Assembly: GCA_008694505.1 (NCBI GenBank)
Contig: VZDJ01007747.1
Location: 14,102,059-14,166,058 of the forward strand
Reading direction: 5' to 3'
Length of the DNA stretch: 64,000 nucleotides
Origin: Cyanoderma ruficeps
Taxonomy: Eukaryota > Chordata > Aves > Passeriformes > Timaliidae
Below, piece by piece: positions 1-13,790 of the stretch (positions within the stretch are counted from its first letter, which is position 1; each line of letters opens with the position of its first letter). The translations under genes were made by a program, and so were the position numbers. Under the pieces are notes generated by a model that was not told the origin of the DNA, did no database searches, and saw nothing but the letters and a program-made list of their open reading frames with translations.

Positions 1-1510
1 CTGAGAGTTATTAGGATACATTATTACGCACCTGTAATTTTACAAAATATGTCAAAAGTCATGATAATTAATAAGAATTCAGCTAATCTATGAACTTCTG
101 ACTTTGTTTCTGCTGATATGTTTGACCCTGGGCTTAACCTATGCATGTCATTATGGTTCCCCTTCCTGTTGAATTTTACAGATCACATGTAGGCTGGGTA
201 TTCTTATTTATTATTTCCCACTAAAATGAATTAAATTTTGCAATAGAGTAGTGCATCAGTAAAACCAATGTTAATAGTTACAAAATAGTTGCCCCTATGA
301 GAGAGAGAATTAGAAACTATTTGGAAACACCCTAGATTCTTTTAAAAGTTTTTTTATTTATTCAGAAAAATAAAAATATTAAAACAAGTGGTTTTGTAAA
401 GTACCTTTTTTCAATTGATGTATTAATAAGGAATTCAATCTCTTTAGTTAAAGTAGACCAGTACAGTTACTGCAAGCATTGCTGCTTGTTGAACTCAGCA
501 GTTGCCACTTGTGAAATGTTAATGAAATTTTTGTCCTCTTTTTGTATGGCAATCTTTTCTGTCTTTCCAGTGTTGAAGTATCCTTCTCCCTTTCTCAGGC
601 AAAATCCATTCATCCGGTAGCTAGCTTCCTGCTTTTGTAAAAAGGAGACTGCAGCATTAAACTTTAAATAGTTCAAATCAGGTCTAATTTATGCTCAGAT
701 ACATAATGTCTAAGTTAACATGTTGAAGGCTTGGTTTACTCAAGTGCACCAGGTAAGCCTGTTCTCAGTACTACTTTTGCAGTTGTTGTATACCTTCCAT
801 GTTTCAGTGTCATCAAGCTCTTTTCTGTTTAGATATGACCTCAGGCTCTATGGAGGTCTACTAATCCTTTCTTACAGGCTAATGGTACCTAGCTAAAAGT
901 AGTCTTGTCTACCTCATCATTATTCCATAACATGCCATTAATTTTTTTCCCCCCATTAAGTCATGATTGAAAGTATTTAGCTCCAGTTACTCTTAGGGAT
1001 TTATGACCCTGTTTGCAGAGATACTGAACTCCAATGGTTGAAATGAAGGGGAAGTGTTAACTCAAAATTGTTGTATATATACCATTATTAACACATAGAA
1101 CTGGTCAATGTTTTCTAGAATGTTTATACTTTTCATTCTGGTTTTGCTAAATAGATGGTATGCTATTTGATACACTATTTTGTCTTTTCTTTTAGGGATG
1201 AAGTCTGTTTCTGACTATCTTGAGAGGTGGCAAAAAAATTAAAAGTTTCAATGACAAAATTAACAGCAACTGAATTTTTTCATTAAAAAAATGCCAATCT
1301 TCAGGACAAATTCAATGCATTGTATTTCACACATACTTTTGGGGGCATTCTCTATGTGCTTTGTACTACTACTTATTTGGTGGCACAAATGGAAGTGCAA
1401 TCTAGGCTCACTCCTACGTTTCTGGTATGGACTAGCTGAGATATATAATGGGAAGGCTTTTCTTTTTAATCTGATGTGTTAATCTGTAGTTTTTCAGGAA
1501 ATAATGCCGT

Positions 1511-1511
1511 N
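1511..1511. other. Single ambiguous base (N)
   Basis: The assembly has one 'n' inside otherwise normal sequence. It is an unresolved base call or masked polymorphism, not a scaffold gap. It is the only N I noticed in the window. Confidence 0.99.
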
Positions 1512-4261
1512 ACATGGTATCTGCTCATCTTGTTTCTGTACATTTGCAGCTTGGATGTCACTCTAACATTTTTTCAATTGGTACATTATTCTTTCAACTT
1601 TTGTGGCCCTTTAAGGCCTTCGTTCATATTCACAGTTTTTCTTTCAGTGACTGATACTGATGTCGCCCTTTCTAAGTACCTTCATGAAGGGTGTTCTGGA
1701 GCTGTCTTTGGGGGATTAATTCAGTGAAGATTGGTCTCTCAGTGGTACATCTGGTTCTTCTTTTACGGTAGAAAGGTGGAGAAATGTCTGTGCCGGAATA
1801 CTCATGAAGAGTTTTCTCATGGAAATATATGAAATCAGCTCTTAATCTGAATAGAGTATCTTTAAACTGTGGTAGTCTTGAATCAATTTAAAATTTAAAG
1901 AAATTCTAAGGAACCAAGTTCTGACTGGGATCCCAGCAAGGAGGATCAGATTGCAAGTTGCATTTTGTGTGCCCAGTGCTTGAACATTCTTAGGAATTGC
2001 GTCCTATTGCTTTCGCTTAGGCTTTGCTTTTCAAGATTATGACCTATCTCAGTGGAGGAATTAAAAAATAAGTGCCTAAAGTCACACTTTCTAAGAGATA
2101 TGAAATATTCCACACTTCAGCCCAGAGCCCTTTTCTGTAGTATTGTTTAAGCTCTCAGAAAAATAGTATTTGCAGTGAGAACCTTTAACAACCTTTTACC
2201 ATGTTTGCTGGCAGGCACTGATTTAATGCTAATGTGACAGCTAAGATTTTAGTGAGAGACCCTTTTATTTCTCTAAGAGAAGTGTTACACATTCTGAAAA
2301 CCAGACACATTTTTCTGGCCAGTGTCTCCTCACATTTGTGCCAGTAGGGATTTGCTGACTACCCAAATTATCTTTCACAGGATAGCACATGTCTATCTTA
2401 TACAGAAATGTTTATCATCCTTTTTGACATTTGTCTAAGTAGTCATACTTTTTAAAAGAAATAAAACAGACTTTGTTGTTGTTAATAAATGGCTACGTAA
2501 TGTTTCCCCAAAAACTGCCAGACATATAATGCAAGACATCAATTTAGGATGAGCTTGCATTCTAGCAACTCTAATTACATTTCTTACAAAATACATTCAG
2601 AATTGGCAGTAGACACTTCTCAGGAAAATAAAAAAAAAGTGAAAATACAATATTATAATTTCAATAACATTTAGAATGTTAGAAGTGCTGATATATTAAA
2701 GTAAGCTCCATTGTATTTCAACAATATCTGTATGAAAAGTGTGTTTATTTGTTGTCTTAAGGCCTATTTCTGTGTCTATACATATAAACTGTATTATTTA
2801 ACTATACCTATGGTCAGACAGTAATTGCTATCTTTCGCACCAGATCTCTACTTTTTATATAGTTCATACTAATAGAGATTTTAAGATATAAAACTTTTAT
2901 CTTCTTAATTTATATGTAATTTTGTATTTTCGAAATGCGTAATTGCACTTTTTTATACCATTGCCATTTCTTTAACCTGTGATGTAGTAGTTTAATACGG
3001 TGAGAATTGTATTAAAGGAAATCATGATGTAGAATCTGAATGGAGGAAAGTGGAAAAAGTAGAAATATAGAAATATAGTACAACTATATTGAACAAGACT
3101 TTATTGAACAAGAAATGTAGTTTTGCTTCTTGGCTTATGTATTCCAAAGGTCATGTATTTGGGTCAAAGCAGAATTTACTAGCAGTAATTTCTGGGGTTT
3201 AGGAGCAAAATTCTAAAATCTTCTCTATTTTCCATACTGGCCTTTAAATGTCTTAACTGAGTAAAGTGAACTTCTGGACTTCTTTTATTGTACATCCACC
3301 AGTTATATTAATGTGTTTCTATTGAAAGCGATCGGTTCCTTCTCATATTGAGATGTCAGCCAAAAGTCATTTGTAGGGCCACAGAAGTATATGGAGCATT
3401 ATAGTTAAATATCTTTATATATTTTCAGGTAGAGCAATTTATTATCATGAATTAGAATCCATTTATATTTCCAAAGTTCTTGCACCTTTAAGAGATGCAG
3501 ATTAAATTTCCCCTTTGAATGAAAGCTGAGATTTTGAAGTCCTGTTTTATTTCACCTTAAAATGACTTTTCAGTTAGGCAGTGATTTGTGCATGACTCTT
3601 ATAATTTTGCAGGGTTGTGTTTTTCAGAAAAAGTAAATAATTTTCTTGTTTACTATTTGAGTCAGAGTAGATAGATTATGCCTACTATTTTCACCAATAT
3701 TATCTATATAATGTCTTAATTCCTTAATGCAGTGTCTGAAATCAGTACTTTATCTGTGATAATTGTGAATCAAAACCATGTTTGCTGTGTTTAAAAACTC
3801 TGCCAATTTTTCTGTTTTGAAATTTTAAGAATTGTTCATTGAGCTAAACATTTTCTATAGAGGTGATGGTGGAAGTAATCCATTGATCTTGGAATGGCTA
3901 TGGTTCTTCCCTGTTTTTTCAGTTATGTTCCTCATCAGGAGAGATTGTGACTGCAAATGTTTCATTTGGTATCAAGTTCCCCCAGTATTAAACTCCTACA
4001 AAAGCACCCACCAAATTCTCCCATTGCTAAGTTATTGCAACACTACTAATTCAAGCCCCAGGTCATTATGAAACTGCTACTTTTGCCTTGCTGAGATAAG
4101 GTATCGTGAGCTATGGATACAGTAAAATTCCTGTTGGTATTACACCTTGCTTCCATTATCTGAAAGGTGTTTTTTTTACACTTAGGTTTAGCTTATATTG
4201 TGATTTGGAAATTAAAAGATCTACCAGATTTTTTAATCTATGAAACAAATCTAGTGACTAC

Positions 4262-4316
4262 TAACCTAGATAATACTACCTATATAACCTAGATATAACC
4301 TAGAAAATACTACCTA
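4262..4316. repeat. Short imperfect tandem repeat
   Basis: TAACCTAGA occurs three times (4262-4270, 4285-4293, 4296-4304) and AATACTACCTA twice (4272-4282, 4306-4316). The pattern looks like a local duplication of a unit of roughly 23-34 bp with later slippage. No function is implied. Confidence 0.75.
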
Positions 4317-7062
4317 CTTCCTCAGGTTAGCAGTATTCATACTTGCTTACTGGTTTTTGTTTCAAGTGATGCATTTGCATCTGAAACTGTTAGGATTCAG
4401 CTAAAACAGACACTTCAGAGGTGTCCAATGCATGGAATGTTACTCTGCCACTTCTTGATTAATGCATAATTGTGTGTTCAAGCATAGCCCTCATTTAGAA
4501 ATACTGTGGAGTGGAGCCTACCCTGTGGAAACACTTGAAAATGTAAAACTACCCAGAGGTTTCAAGCTTGCAGCAGTTATTAGTCTTCAAGCAGCCTCTG
4601 CCTCAAACTAGGGTACAGAACAAGTGGCAGGCAGTACAGTATTGTTTTACTTAGAATCCTCCAGCTTTACTTCATTTTTTTTTCTTCTTTCATGTGTTAA
4701 GTAGAGGCATGTATGAGATTTTTGCAGCAGAAAGAAAATAGCATCGAAAAACCTTCTTACAGTCAGCTTTGCAAACCTCTCAGAAGACTCATTTCTGATG
4801 GACATCATCTTTCATCCTTTCAGGCTTTCCTTATTGAGACTGCTTTAAACAACGGTTTCATTTATATCCCAGCAAACTTTCACACCAATTCACAACATAA
4901 TTAAATTAGACCCAGAAGTTCGCTAGCCAAGCTAAGTCTGTTTTCAGAACTATTAAAGGAAAAGTAAAACATTTCAAAGGAAGATTACTGGCTTTATGAC
5001 AGTTTTTTTCTAGAGACAAAAGCCCACAAACCTCTTTCCAGTTAGCTTTGTGTTTATAATAGGTGAAATAGTTTTCTTACTGAAATCTAAATGCTGAGGA
5101 CAAACTGAAAATTTCTTAAGGAGCATACACGTATATATGCAGTTAACAAATTAGAATAACATACATTTCCTGTATTGCCCTCTAAGCCAAATGTAAGAAG
5201 ATAAAAAGGAAATGGATGAGATTTCATGATCATCACTGAAATACTTCCTTTTCTTCTGAGAGGCAGGAAATAAACAACTAGAATTAACAGATGAGGGAGC
5301 TTCTGTTATATGTTATTAATACTATTTTACTGAATCGTTAAAATGGGAGAGTAGTAAAGCTATAACTGACCACATAATCACTGAAAACTGACGACCACTG
5401 ACCCGTGTCAGCAAAAATTTGACAAATTCATTGTAATTTCTTTTTTAATACAGCTACATTAAAACTTATGCAAAATATGTGTATGTCTGATGGAGAAAGA
5501 ACTGTTCATGCACAGTTCTCCTGTTTATTAATGACTCTAGATTCTGTTCACACTTCTGCTTAGGAATGGTAATAGAAAATACAATACAATGGGAAACTTA
5601 CTTCTTACAAAGTTAATACATATATAGTGCACTTTACATTTAAGTTACTTTACCCTCAGGGAAAAAATTAACCTGCTTCATCTTATTCTTGATGAGTAAA
5701 GCTACTTGTGATGAAAGGATATGAAAAAAAATAAGAAGGCAAAGGATGACTTTCTACCCAGTGTTTTTTTTTTCCAGAAAATACCCAACTATTGTCTGAA
5801 ATTGTTTTCCTGCATCTTTCTGAAGATAAATTACTATACCACAAATTGCTGTAAACTATGCCCAGAGGCAACTAATTTGTAAAAATTCCTTAAATGTTGC
5901 CAGTTCTAAAAAGTAATTTCTAACTGAATATTCTTCACAGGGACATAAACTTTGTTCAAATGTTCCTGCTCTGCTCTAGCAAATGAGATATAATAATGCA
6001 CATCACTCTGTGAACACCTACAAAGAGAGTTATTTTTAATTTTTATTAAGCCCGTTTTCATTTGCCTGCAAGGGTTTACTTGCATATATTTAACTCAATA
6101 TATCAGACCACATTTGTATTTAATGCCTAGTTAATTGTGAAGACAGCTTGACTTAATATTAATGTTTTAAAATTAACTCCAGTGAACTGTGACTGAAAAT
6201 GACTTTATAGGTTATTAGGTATAATCTGAAAAAATACGCACTTAATCTATATTATATTGCTTTTACTGTAATGGACTGAAAGATTGTTTAGGAATGAGTG
6301 CCAGTATTCTTACAATTGTTTACAATTTGCATGCACAAACCATGTAGGTGAAAGGGAAAATACCAACACCTCTTATCATCTCACGTATACATTTAAGTTT
6401 CAATAGAAAGACTGTAAGGAGATGATGGATTTTTTATGTAAAACTTTCATTGCATGTAAATCTACTTGAGCATCTGCTTTAGGAAATTTGCAGGCTACAT
6501 GCTAGAATAATTACTAGGCCCATCTAATCCTATAGATTCATGTGGTTATAGAGTGATCTCTACAAAGTCTATCACTGCCTTTCACTGACTTGAAAGTGTG
6601 ATGCTCAACAGGTTTTATTTGTCCTTGGTTTTGATTTCCACATTTTTATCTCATGTCCTTTCTTTGTCTTCGTCTTCAGCAGTAAAGGTCATTTGCAACA
6701 AATCGCTCCTGAGAGCAGGAGCAAATTAATTTTATAGAGCATTGTCAGCACCAGTGCAAATCTCTGCCACTACCAAATGTTGCAGAGATGCTAGTAGTTC
6801 ATATTTTCTGATCCAAATTTCTACAAAATACATTCCTTGGTTTACATTCTTCTTCATGCTTCACTCTTTTGCCTAAGACCACAACACTACAATATTTGTT
6901 TTTCATTTTAAACAGTTAATTTACATTCCAAAGCAGAACTTAGTAATCTGCATAAATATAGATGCTTGTAAATTGATCACTCTCAGTTCCTGATTCAGAT
7001 GCGATGTGTTAGAGTGTATCCAAAAAACAACAAAATTTGTGAAGGGTATAATGTTCAACTGT

Positions 7063-7441
7063 GATAAGGAGTGGCTGAGGGAGTTGGGATTGTTTAGTTC
7101 AGTTTACCTTATCATTCTCTGCAACTACCTAAAAAAAAGGTTGTAGTGAGGTTGGAGTTTGTCTCTTTTCCCGAGTAACAAGGGATTGGACAAGAAACAG
7201 TCTCAAGTTGTCCTATGAAAAGTTTAGATTGGGTACTAGGAAAAGTTTTTTCACCAAAACAGTTTTCAGCCATTGGAGCAGGCTGCCCAGGGAAGTGGTA
7301 GAGTTATCATCCCTAAAGGTATGTAAAAGATGTGTAGATGGTCTGCTTAGGGATATGGTTTAGTTATGAGCTTGGCAGTGCTGGGTTAATGTTTAGATTT
7401 GGTCATCTTAAAGGTCTTTTCCAACCTAAATGATTCTATGA
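7063..7441 (+). mobile_element. CR1 LINE 3' fragment, sense orientation
   Basis: The segment follows the usual 3' end of avian CR1. It has 'CAACTACCT' with a short insertion, 'GTTGTAGTGAGGTTGGAGTT', 'AACAAGGGATTGGACAAG', 'AGGCTGCCCAGGGAAGTGG', 'CATCCCTAAAGGTATGTAAA', 'AAAGGTCTTTTCCAACCTAA', and the terminal ATTCTATG unit at 7433-7440. CR1 copies are normally truncated at the 5' end and end in short ATTCTATG-like repeats rather than poly(A), which fits here. The frame is broken by many substitutions, so this is an old, inactive copy. Confidence 0.93.
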
Positions 7442-10400
7442 ATTGCTCATCATATGTATTATCATAGTACACACTTTTTAAAAAAAAACAGAGGAAACTA
7501 GTTATACAGAGACATTTTCAGTAAAATGTAAGGCATAAACTGAAAATGTAATTAACAGGTCTGATGGAAAAGGGAGATATTTTAAATATACTCAGTTGCT
7601 TCAAAACAAAATGCTCAGGCTTCAAGGAAACAATTTTTACAAATACCATTGACATTCATTGTAGTTAGGTGTTAGAACTCTTAAGGTTTAGTGCCTATAT
7701 TCTCTTCTGCTAAAACAAAATCTATGAGCCAAATTCTGCTAACAGTGTGTCTTTCTAAGGCACTCTTTAATGACCTCCTGTCCAAATGCTCTTGCTTCTC
7801 ACTAGATTTGGATGCACTTGAGGTAGGAATCCATCCATCATTTTCTTCCATCAGTGATTCTGGGGCAGCAGAAGAGCCATATGTCTATGAGACATTAGAG
7901 GACTCCTTTTCAGAGGGAAACCATGTTAAAAAGCTGTTGTCTCTACCACTGTATGATTATGTGGCACTGGTGTGTTAACTGCAAGTGCAGTCCACAGCAC
8001 AAGTGTGGCTAACCCAATTCATGCTACTACATGCTGCTGTTGTAAATACCGTGCTACTTAAAGAAAATTGATAAGTGAATGCAAGTAGCAATTTAGAAAA
8101 CAACTACTATGAAAAAGGAGTAAAATCATAGCTCCATTAAAGTAAACAGTGTAACTCCCACTGGTTTCATCCCAAAGACTCAGCTGCTTGTGAACAGCAG
8201 TGGTTTATACTGTCTCAGAATACAGTTTCTTTACAGCTCCTTGTGTTACTGCCATTATTAGAAGAGGTGAAGCTTTTCTGTAATGCTGGGTTTTTTTGTA
8301 TTTTTGTAGTATTTTTGCTTAAATATACTGAATAGTAAGTAGTTCATTCTCTTCGTTTTCAGATATTTGCAAATAGTCAAAAGGAAAAGTATTACCAAAA
8401 CAATTACATTCAGTTTGTATATTCTTTAAGAATTCAGTTGGAATTAATTGAGTCTCAGGATATGGTTTTTATTTTATCTCCTTAATAAAAATATTATAAC
8501 ACTACAGATTTGTAAAAGTAGTCTTTCCTCCCAAAATTTAGCTTTATCAGTATTGAGAAGTGTTTTAAAATAGGGCCACTTTTGTCCTAGTATATGCTAT
8601 TCACAGTTATGGATTTTCAGATAAAATGCTCCGGATAGAATTCTTCCTTGATAGAGGAGTAGCTGTACTGTTGTCAGCTGCAGTGTTCCAAAATCCAATG
8701 GGAGATTGACCAAAAAATTTCTGTCTTTAAAAAATGTCATTGCAGTATAGATGCGTCTGTCTGCGTGTGCATGTGTGACAATCAGTGCTGCTGACTCATC
8801 TAAATGCATTTAGAACTGTCAATTTTGCTTTGTTACAAAAGCTCTTCTTCTTAGCCTCCTGTGCTTTGCCTAGCATAGTTATTTATCTGCCTAGTTATTT
8901 ATTCCTATCCCCAAATTCCAAATCAGCCTAGTCTGCTACACCTCCACATGACTTCTGCCCTTACCCAGCTCAGCCACTCAGCCTACCATCACTCTTCATG
9001 TCTGCCTCAAGTATGTCTAAATTCCCCTCCCTTCTGTCACTACCACCTTTTTTTGTGGCCAGAGTGCTGCACCAGCCTGTCAGCTGAATTGTCACCCTTC
9101 CTTTTCCATTTGTTGTCTCTTCATGTGCAAAATGCCTGGGAGGAAGCTGGGATACTGGTCCAGTAAAAAAGATAAAGAGGTTGGCCTATACTAAGCTAAC
9201 AGGTTTCACAGCTGTAAAATGGAATACAAGAAGCCTGGCTGAGTATGGACAAAGCCACATGGGCTTTCTGCACTGGCTAAGATGGCAGCTGAATAGCTAG
9301 AAAGAAAACATATTCTCAGGCAGGTCTAAAATACATTAGATTACGTTAGCTTCCTTTGTGACACATTAAAATACTGTAATTTATTTTTAAAAAAGATTTT
9401 TGGGAGGTTTTTTTCCTACTGATGTGAATTAATAGGTCAGCTGTGAAGAACAGAGATTTTTCCAAGAAATACTCAAAAAATTCCAGTTTCCATTTTAATT
9501 GAAATATTTGCTACCTAAAGCCACTTTTAATTAATCTGCATGTGTAAAACATCCTTAGTTATTTCTTCTTGCTTCCCACTGAGTAGCTTCTGATTTAAAT
9601 CTATCAAAATATGTCCTTTGTGGTTTTGGTACACCTAAATTCTTAAAATGCATGATCAACAAAATCAGACATGCATTGTATTGTGGTTAAAAAGCTCAGT
9701 ATGTAATAAAATGACAACTCTTTCATAGGAGCTGCAGGAAAAAGAGAGGGCTGTCTGCAACTCTACTTTATAATTTCCAAGCAGGATATAAACTTAAGTC
9801 CTGCAGAGTTGTTAAATCTCACTTACCTTGCTTATTATAGGGTATTAGAATAGTAGATGGCTCTACCTTCAGACATCCCCTGCAGGAATATTCTTGTATT
9901 TCCTCTAAAAACTAAATACTTCAAAATTACAGGAAAATAATTCATATTAAGATAGAACTTTTTTTTTATTGTACCCTAATGTAATATATGGTTTATGTTG
10001 CTAGAGCATTGTCAGTCATTTGCAGATGCTGCTGCTTTGTGCTTGTTGTCATGGACAAACTGGGTGTTTGCTGCCCTTGTACGAAAACAGTGAACATACA
10101 GAGAAGTCACTAGGGTATACAGACAAATTCTGACTCAGTAACCCATACTTGTCTCTTTTGCCTCTTGGAGTAAAGTATTGCATAATAAAGTTTATTATAG
10201 ACTTCTGCCTTTTAGTCTAGTATAAGTGAGAATTGGAAAAAACAGGATAAATCCTTAAAGAAATGTAAAACGAAATCTAAAAATGAACGAGCAGCACTAA
10301 TTAAAAAAAAAATCAACAAATCAAACACAGCCCACATCTGACTGTATAGCTGTGATAACGAAAACATAGTTATCTCAAACTCTGGCGTGTGTCGCGACTG

Positions 10401-12744
10401 CTTCAATACATCTGTTTTATTGTGTTTAAAATATTGTGTAAAGAAATGTCTCAGCCTGCAGAGTTTACTTGTTTCTCAGAAGAAAAACTCTGCAGGAGAG
10501 AGTTTCCATCCTGTGGCGCTTACAGACTCTGCAGGATCTTTTGCTCAATGACCCTAGTTTATCAACAATTCATTTGTGTGACTGAATCTTATGTCTCCCA
10601 GATAAATGAGTTTCAGACCATTAAGGCTGTACTGCCCTTATTAGCAAGAATATATGGTTGGTCAGAGGAATGCCAAAATGTCCTTTTCCAAAACACAGGA
10701 TAATAATGATTATAGAATTTTTTTTTGTGTTTGGTTTACAACTAACTTATAAGGTGTTTCTTGTCCAATCTCAAGAGTAAATTATTGATGAGGTTTCACA
10801 ATTATTTCACAATAGATTATTATTTCTTAAAAATTCTCTTTGATAAAGAATTTGCTTTTATGCAGTATGGGTTGAATTGGATGTCAAGTAAATGTTAATA
10901 AGAAAAAAAAAAACAAGGATAGCAATAGTGTCTATATAGGTGTGCAATCATAATGGTTTAGAAATTTTTAAAAAAGCAACATATACAAAAAGAGATGTCT
11001 TCTAATGTAATCTAATCTAATTTATTGAATGTTTAATATGTAAAAACTAGAGTCTGGGAAAAAAGTTAGGAAGCTAAAAGGAAAGGTTTGTGGCAGAGGA
11101 AAAATCCCAGCTTTTTTTGTTTGTTTGTTTTGGGTTTTTTTCACTTTTGCATCCTATGGCATCTTTAGCAAATATCATAAAGGCATTTTATTTGAAACTG
11201 CTAAGATTTAAAATTTGTCTTTGCCCACCTTAAATTAAAATCAGTTAGTAAATTCTAGAAAAATAGGCTGTATAGAAATCTATTGTGTCAAATATATATT
11301 AGAGCCATATATCGCAGAAGAAATAAATGCTAAATAGACTTATCATATAGAATATTGAACTGCAGCAATATTTGAAAATACTCCATTTTCAATGAATGAA
11401 TGATCTGATGAGTACGCCAGTGTAATACTCAACATGTATAGTCATAATAGTTCTGCAGTCATTTTTACATATTCATTAATATGGAAGTTAATTTATTTTA
11501 CATTAAGTAACTTTGTGCAGAAACCATGAAACAGACTTTCTTTGATTACTAATATATAAATGTAAATTCTTCTATTGTCATTTTGTTATATTAGAACTAA
11601 AGCTAAAAGAGATACTGATTTTCTTCTAAAATTTGTTTAATTATTAGTACAATCAACACAAAAAAATTGTATCAGCATAGAAGCAACACAGATACTCTCC
11701 AAAAAGATCTCACTGATACTGATGCATTTTCAGCTTGATTATGCATATTCTCTGTTTTCCTTGCTTCAGAAGATTGGCTTCATCTTAAGTATTCCAAGTT
11801 TTGGTATTTTAAGAAATATTAGTATTTAAAAATACATATATGAGAATTAAATTATTATAAGTAAATAACCCTTTTGCTTCTATTTGTAATAGATGTGAAT
11901 ATCTAGCACAACCAACTTAAACCACAATGAAAGCCTTCCAAAAATACGGTCTTCTGAGATTAAGAAGAACAAAGGAGTATAGAAGATAAGTCTGTGGTGT
12001 AAAATTTCATCTTGTATTTGGAATGATAAAGAGAAGCAAGCAATTGGTTTCAGAGATACAATTTATAGCGCTTAAGTAAATGATCATTGCATTTTTCATT
12101 CACTGTTATGTTTTTCTTGACTTGCCCTACTTGATGTCATTTCCTTTTAATGTTATCAGTGTAATAGCAATTAGAACATATGTGCTACTATATTTTCTGA
12201 ACTTCTTTTAAAAAATTTCTCATTTCTGACTTTTCACTTTTTTCTTCTCCATTTCTTGGTATGCACTATTGCAAGTACTGTTTAAATGTCAATCAGCTTT
12301 TGCCCTTACATTCTTCTCTTCCCGTCTTTCATGAAAAAAACTCAGGACACAGACTTTAGACTTGCTAGGAATAGCCTCTCAGTGTTTCTGTGACACAAAA
12401 CAAGAGTTAGGGGAGGGTAATAACAGAATTATATTTTCTAATGGAAAAATAATATTCAGAAAGTAGATTGTCTCCTGACTTTCTGAGCTCAATTTTTTTT
12501 CTATTTAAAAAAAAAATTCCCAATTAGTTCTAAGTTATGTATATGCTTCATATGCATATTGCTGCCCAGCAGATGCATCGCTGTTTCCATGTGACATTTT
12601 ACACTTCAAGGAAGTCAACTTTCAGTGAAGTGTCATCCTTTGGTATGCGTGTGCTCGTTCATCAGAAATGAATCACTTGGAGGAGGCATGTCAGTTCCTA
12701 TACATTTCTGCTGAAAGGTAGGGAGCTTCAAGTGGCAACCTGTC
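7442..12744. other. Unique AT-rich non-coding sequence
   Basis: No gene or known repeat is recognised. A 95-codon open frame at 7691-7978 has a plausible acceptor at 7801-7805, but its predicted peptide has no family features. A pyrimidine-rich stretch lies near 8.93-9.13 kb. A short perfect hairpin near 10.46 kb is listed separately. The rest is AT-rich with short A and T runs. Confidence 0.65.
10455..10535. repeat. 12-bp perfect inverted repeat plus third arm copy
   Basis: CCTGCAGAGTTT (10455-10466) and AAACTCTGCAGG (10485-10496) are exact reverse complements separated by 18 bases. A third related arm, ACTCTGCAGG, follows at 10526-10535, so two alternative hairpins are possible. The stem is too short for a typical microRNA precursor. 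It may be chance or the relic of a small inverted duplication. Confidence 0.8.
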
Positions 12745-13350
12745 TTCTTTCCTGTCAGCTTACACGGCAGCGTTCTCTGGTCAGCCAAAGGGCCCAGCCA
12801 CCTGACTGCTCACAGCATCCTGACAGGGACTGCCCTGTAGTCTAAGGCCTATGGCTTTCTCCTGGTTTTTTGAGTTAAAGAATTGACTTGTGGTCCGCTA
12901 AGCCTCTCAACAAAATTCTTCAAGGCTGTTAGGTATGCTGAAGATTTAAGATGCCAGTTCTCCTGCCTTCGCTGATCCCCTCTGCACTCAGAGGCCTGTC
13001 CCACCATGGTGCAGGGCCTCTGGAGCCCTCCGGGGCTACCAGCAGGGACTGACCAGCAGGGTCTGCTGGGCTCCCCTGGCTGCAAGCACCTGGCTGCGCT
13101 GGTCTGGCCTCTCTGCCTGCCCTTCTGGAAAGTTCTGTGTGCTCTAGCCACAGCGGCAGCCATTTGCAGGGTCATAATGAGGGGGAAAAAAATACCAGTC
13201 TCAACCCTCTGCCAGTCTACCACCCCATCTATCCTGTATCCCATACAAAATCCTGTAACTGTTCATACAGATTGGTTTATCTTTATGTTCCAAAACTTAG
13301 TGTATGCTCAGTATAAACTCTGCAATTCCTTCCAGTGGCCAAAACATTAG
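12745..13350. other. GC-rich segment of unknown origin with overlapping open frames
   Basis: This stretch is clearly richer in G+C than the flanking DNA, most strongly at about 12.95-13.17 kb. It carries an open frame of 131 codons on the minus strand (12849-13244) and one of 114 codons on the plus strand (13006-13350). These overlap, and long open frames are expected where stop codons are rare because of base composition. The minus-strand peptide is Arg/Gln/Ser/Pro-rich and matches no family I know; the plus-strand peptide starts with a Leu/Pro-rich stretch. It does not look like CR1. It could be an unrecognised old transposon or LTR fragment, a non-coding transcript, or unique sequence. An antisense CR1 begins just downstream at 13359. 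Confidence 0.5.
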
Positions 13351-13358
13351 GAATTGAT

Positions 13359-13790
13359 CATAAAATCATAGAATTATCAAGGTTGGAAAAAACTCTAAGA
13401 TCATCAGGACCAACCATTAACCCAGCCCTGCCATCTTCACCACTAAATCATGTTTCTAAGCACCATGTCTAGATGTTTTCTGAACATTTCCAGGGACAGT
13501 GACTCCACCTGGGCATCCTGTTCCAATCCTTGACCACCCTTTTAGTTAGTAAACAAACTTTTCCTAATAGCCAATCTAAACCTCTTCTGGTGCAACTTGA
13601 AGCCATTTCCTTGTGTTCTGATGATTATTACCTGGGAGAAGACACTGATCCCCAGGTTGCTGCGATTTCCTTTCAGGTAGCAGTAGAGAGCAATAAGATC
13701 TCCTCTCAGCCTCTTTTCTCCAGGCTGAGCAGCCTCAGCTCCCTCAGCTGCTCCTCACAAGCCTTGTGCTCTAGTAATATACCCACTGTG
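13359..13790 (-). mobile_element. CR1 LINE 3' fragment, antisense
   Basis: The plus strand opens with 'AAAATCATAGAATTATCAAG' followed by 'GGTTGGAAAAAACTCTAAGA', the complement of a CR1 3' tail. It continues with the usual landmarks: 'GGGACAGTGACTCCACCTGG', 'CCATTTCCTTGTGTTCTG', 'AGCAATAAGATCTCCTCTCA' and 'CTCTTTTCTCCAGGCTGAGC'. Similarity fades after about 13780, which is taken as the truncated 5' end. The copy is diverged and non-coding. Confidence 0.93.

Larger units (their letters stand above)
1..7062. other. Unique AT-rich non-coding sequence
   Basis: I see no recognisable gene, RNA gene or interspersed repeat here. The short open frames (60-83 codons) have no family motifs, no biased composition and no convincing splice-site context. 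The sequence is AT-rich with scattered short A and T runs, as expected for intergenic or intronic DNA. It holds one ambiguous base and one small degenerate tandem repeat, both listed separately. Confidence 0.7.

Noticed and set aside
7691..7978. 95-codon plus-strand frame with an acceptor at 7801-7805 and an acidic C-terminal half, possible terminal exon
   Set aside because: No recognised family, no nearby polyadenylation signal, and acceptor-like sequences are common. Not enough to call a gene.
10389..10703. 104-codon Cys-rich open frame
   Set aside because: Cysteines are not in any spacing I know. It has no splice or promoter context, and its composition follows the surrounding DNA.
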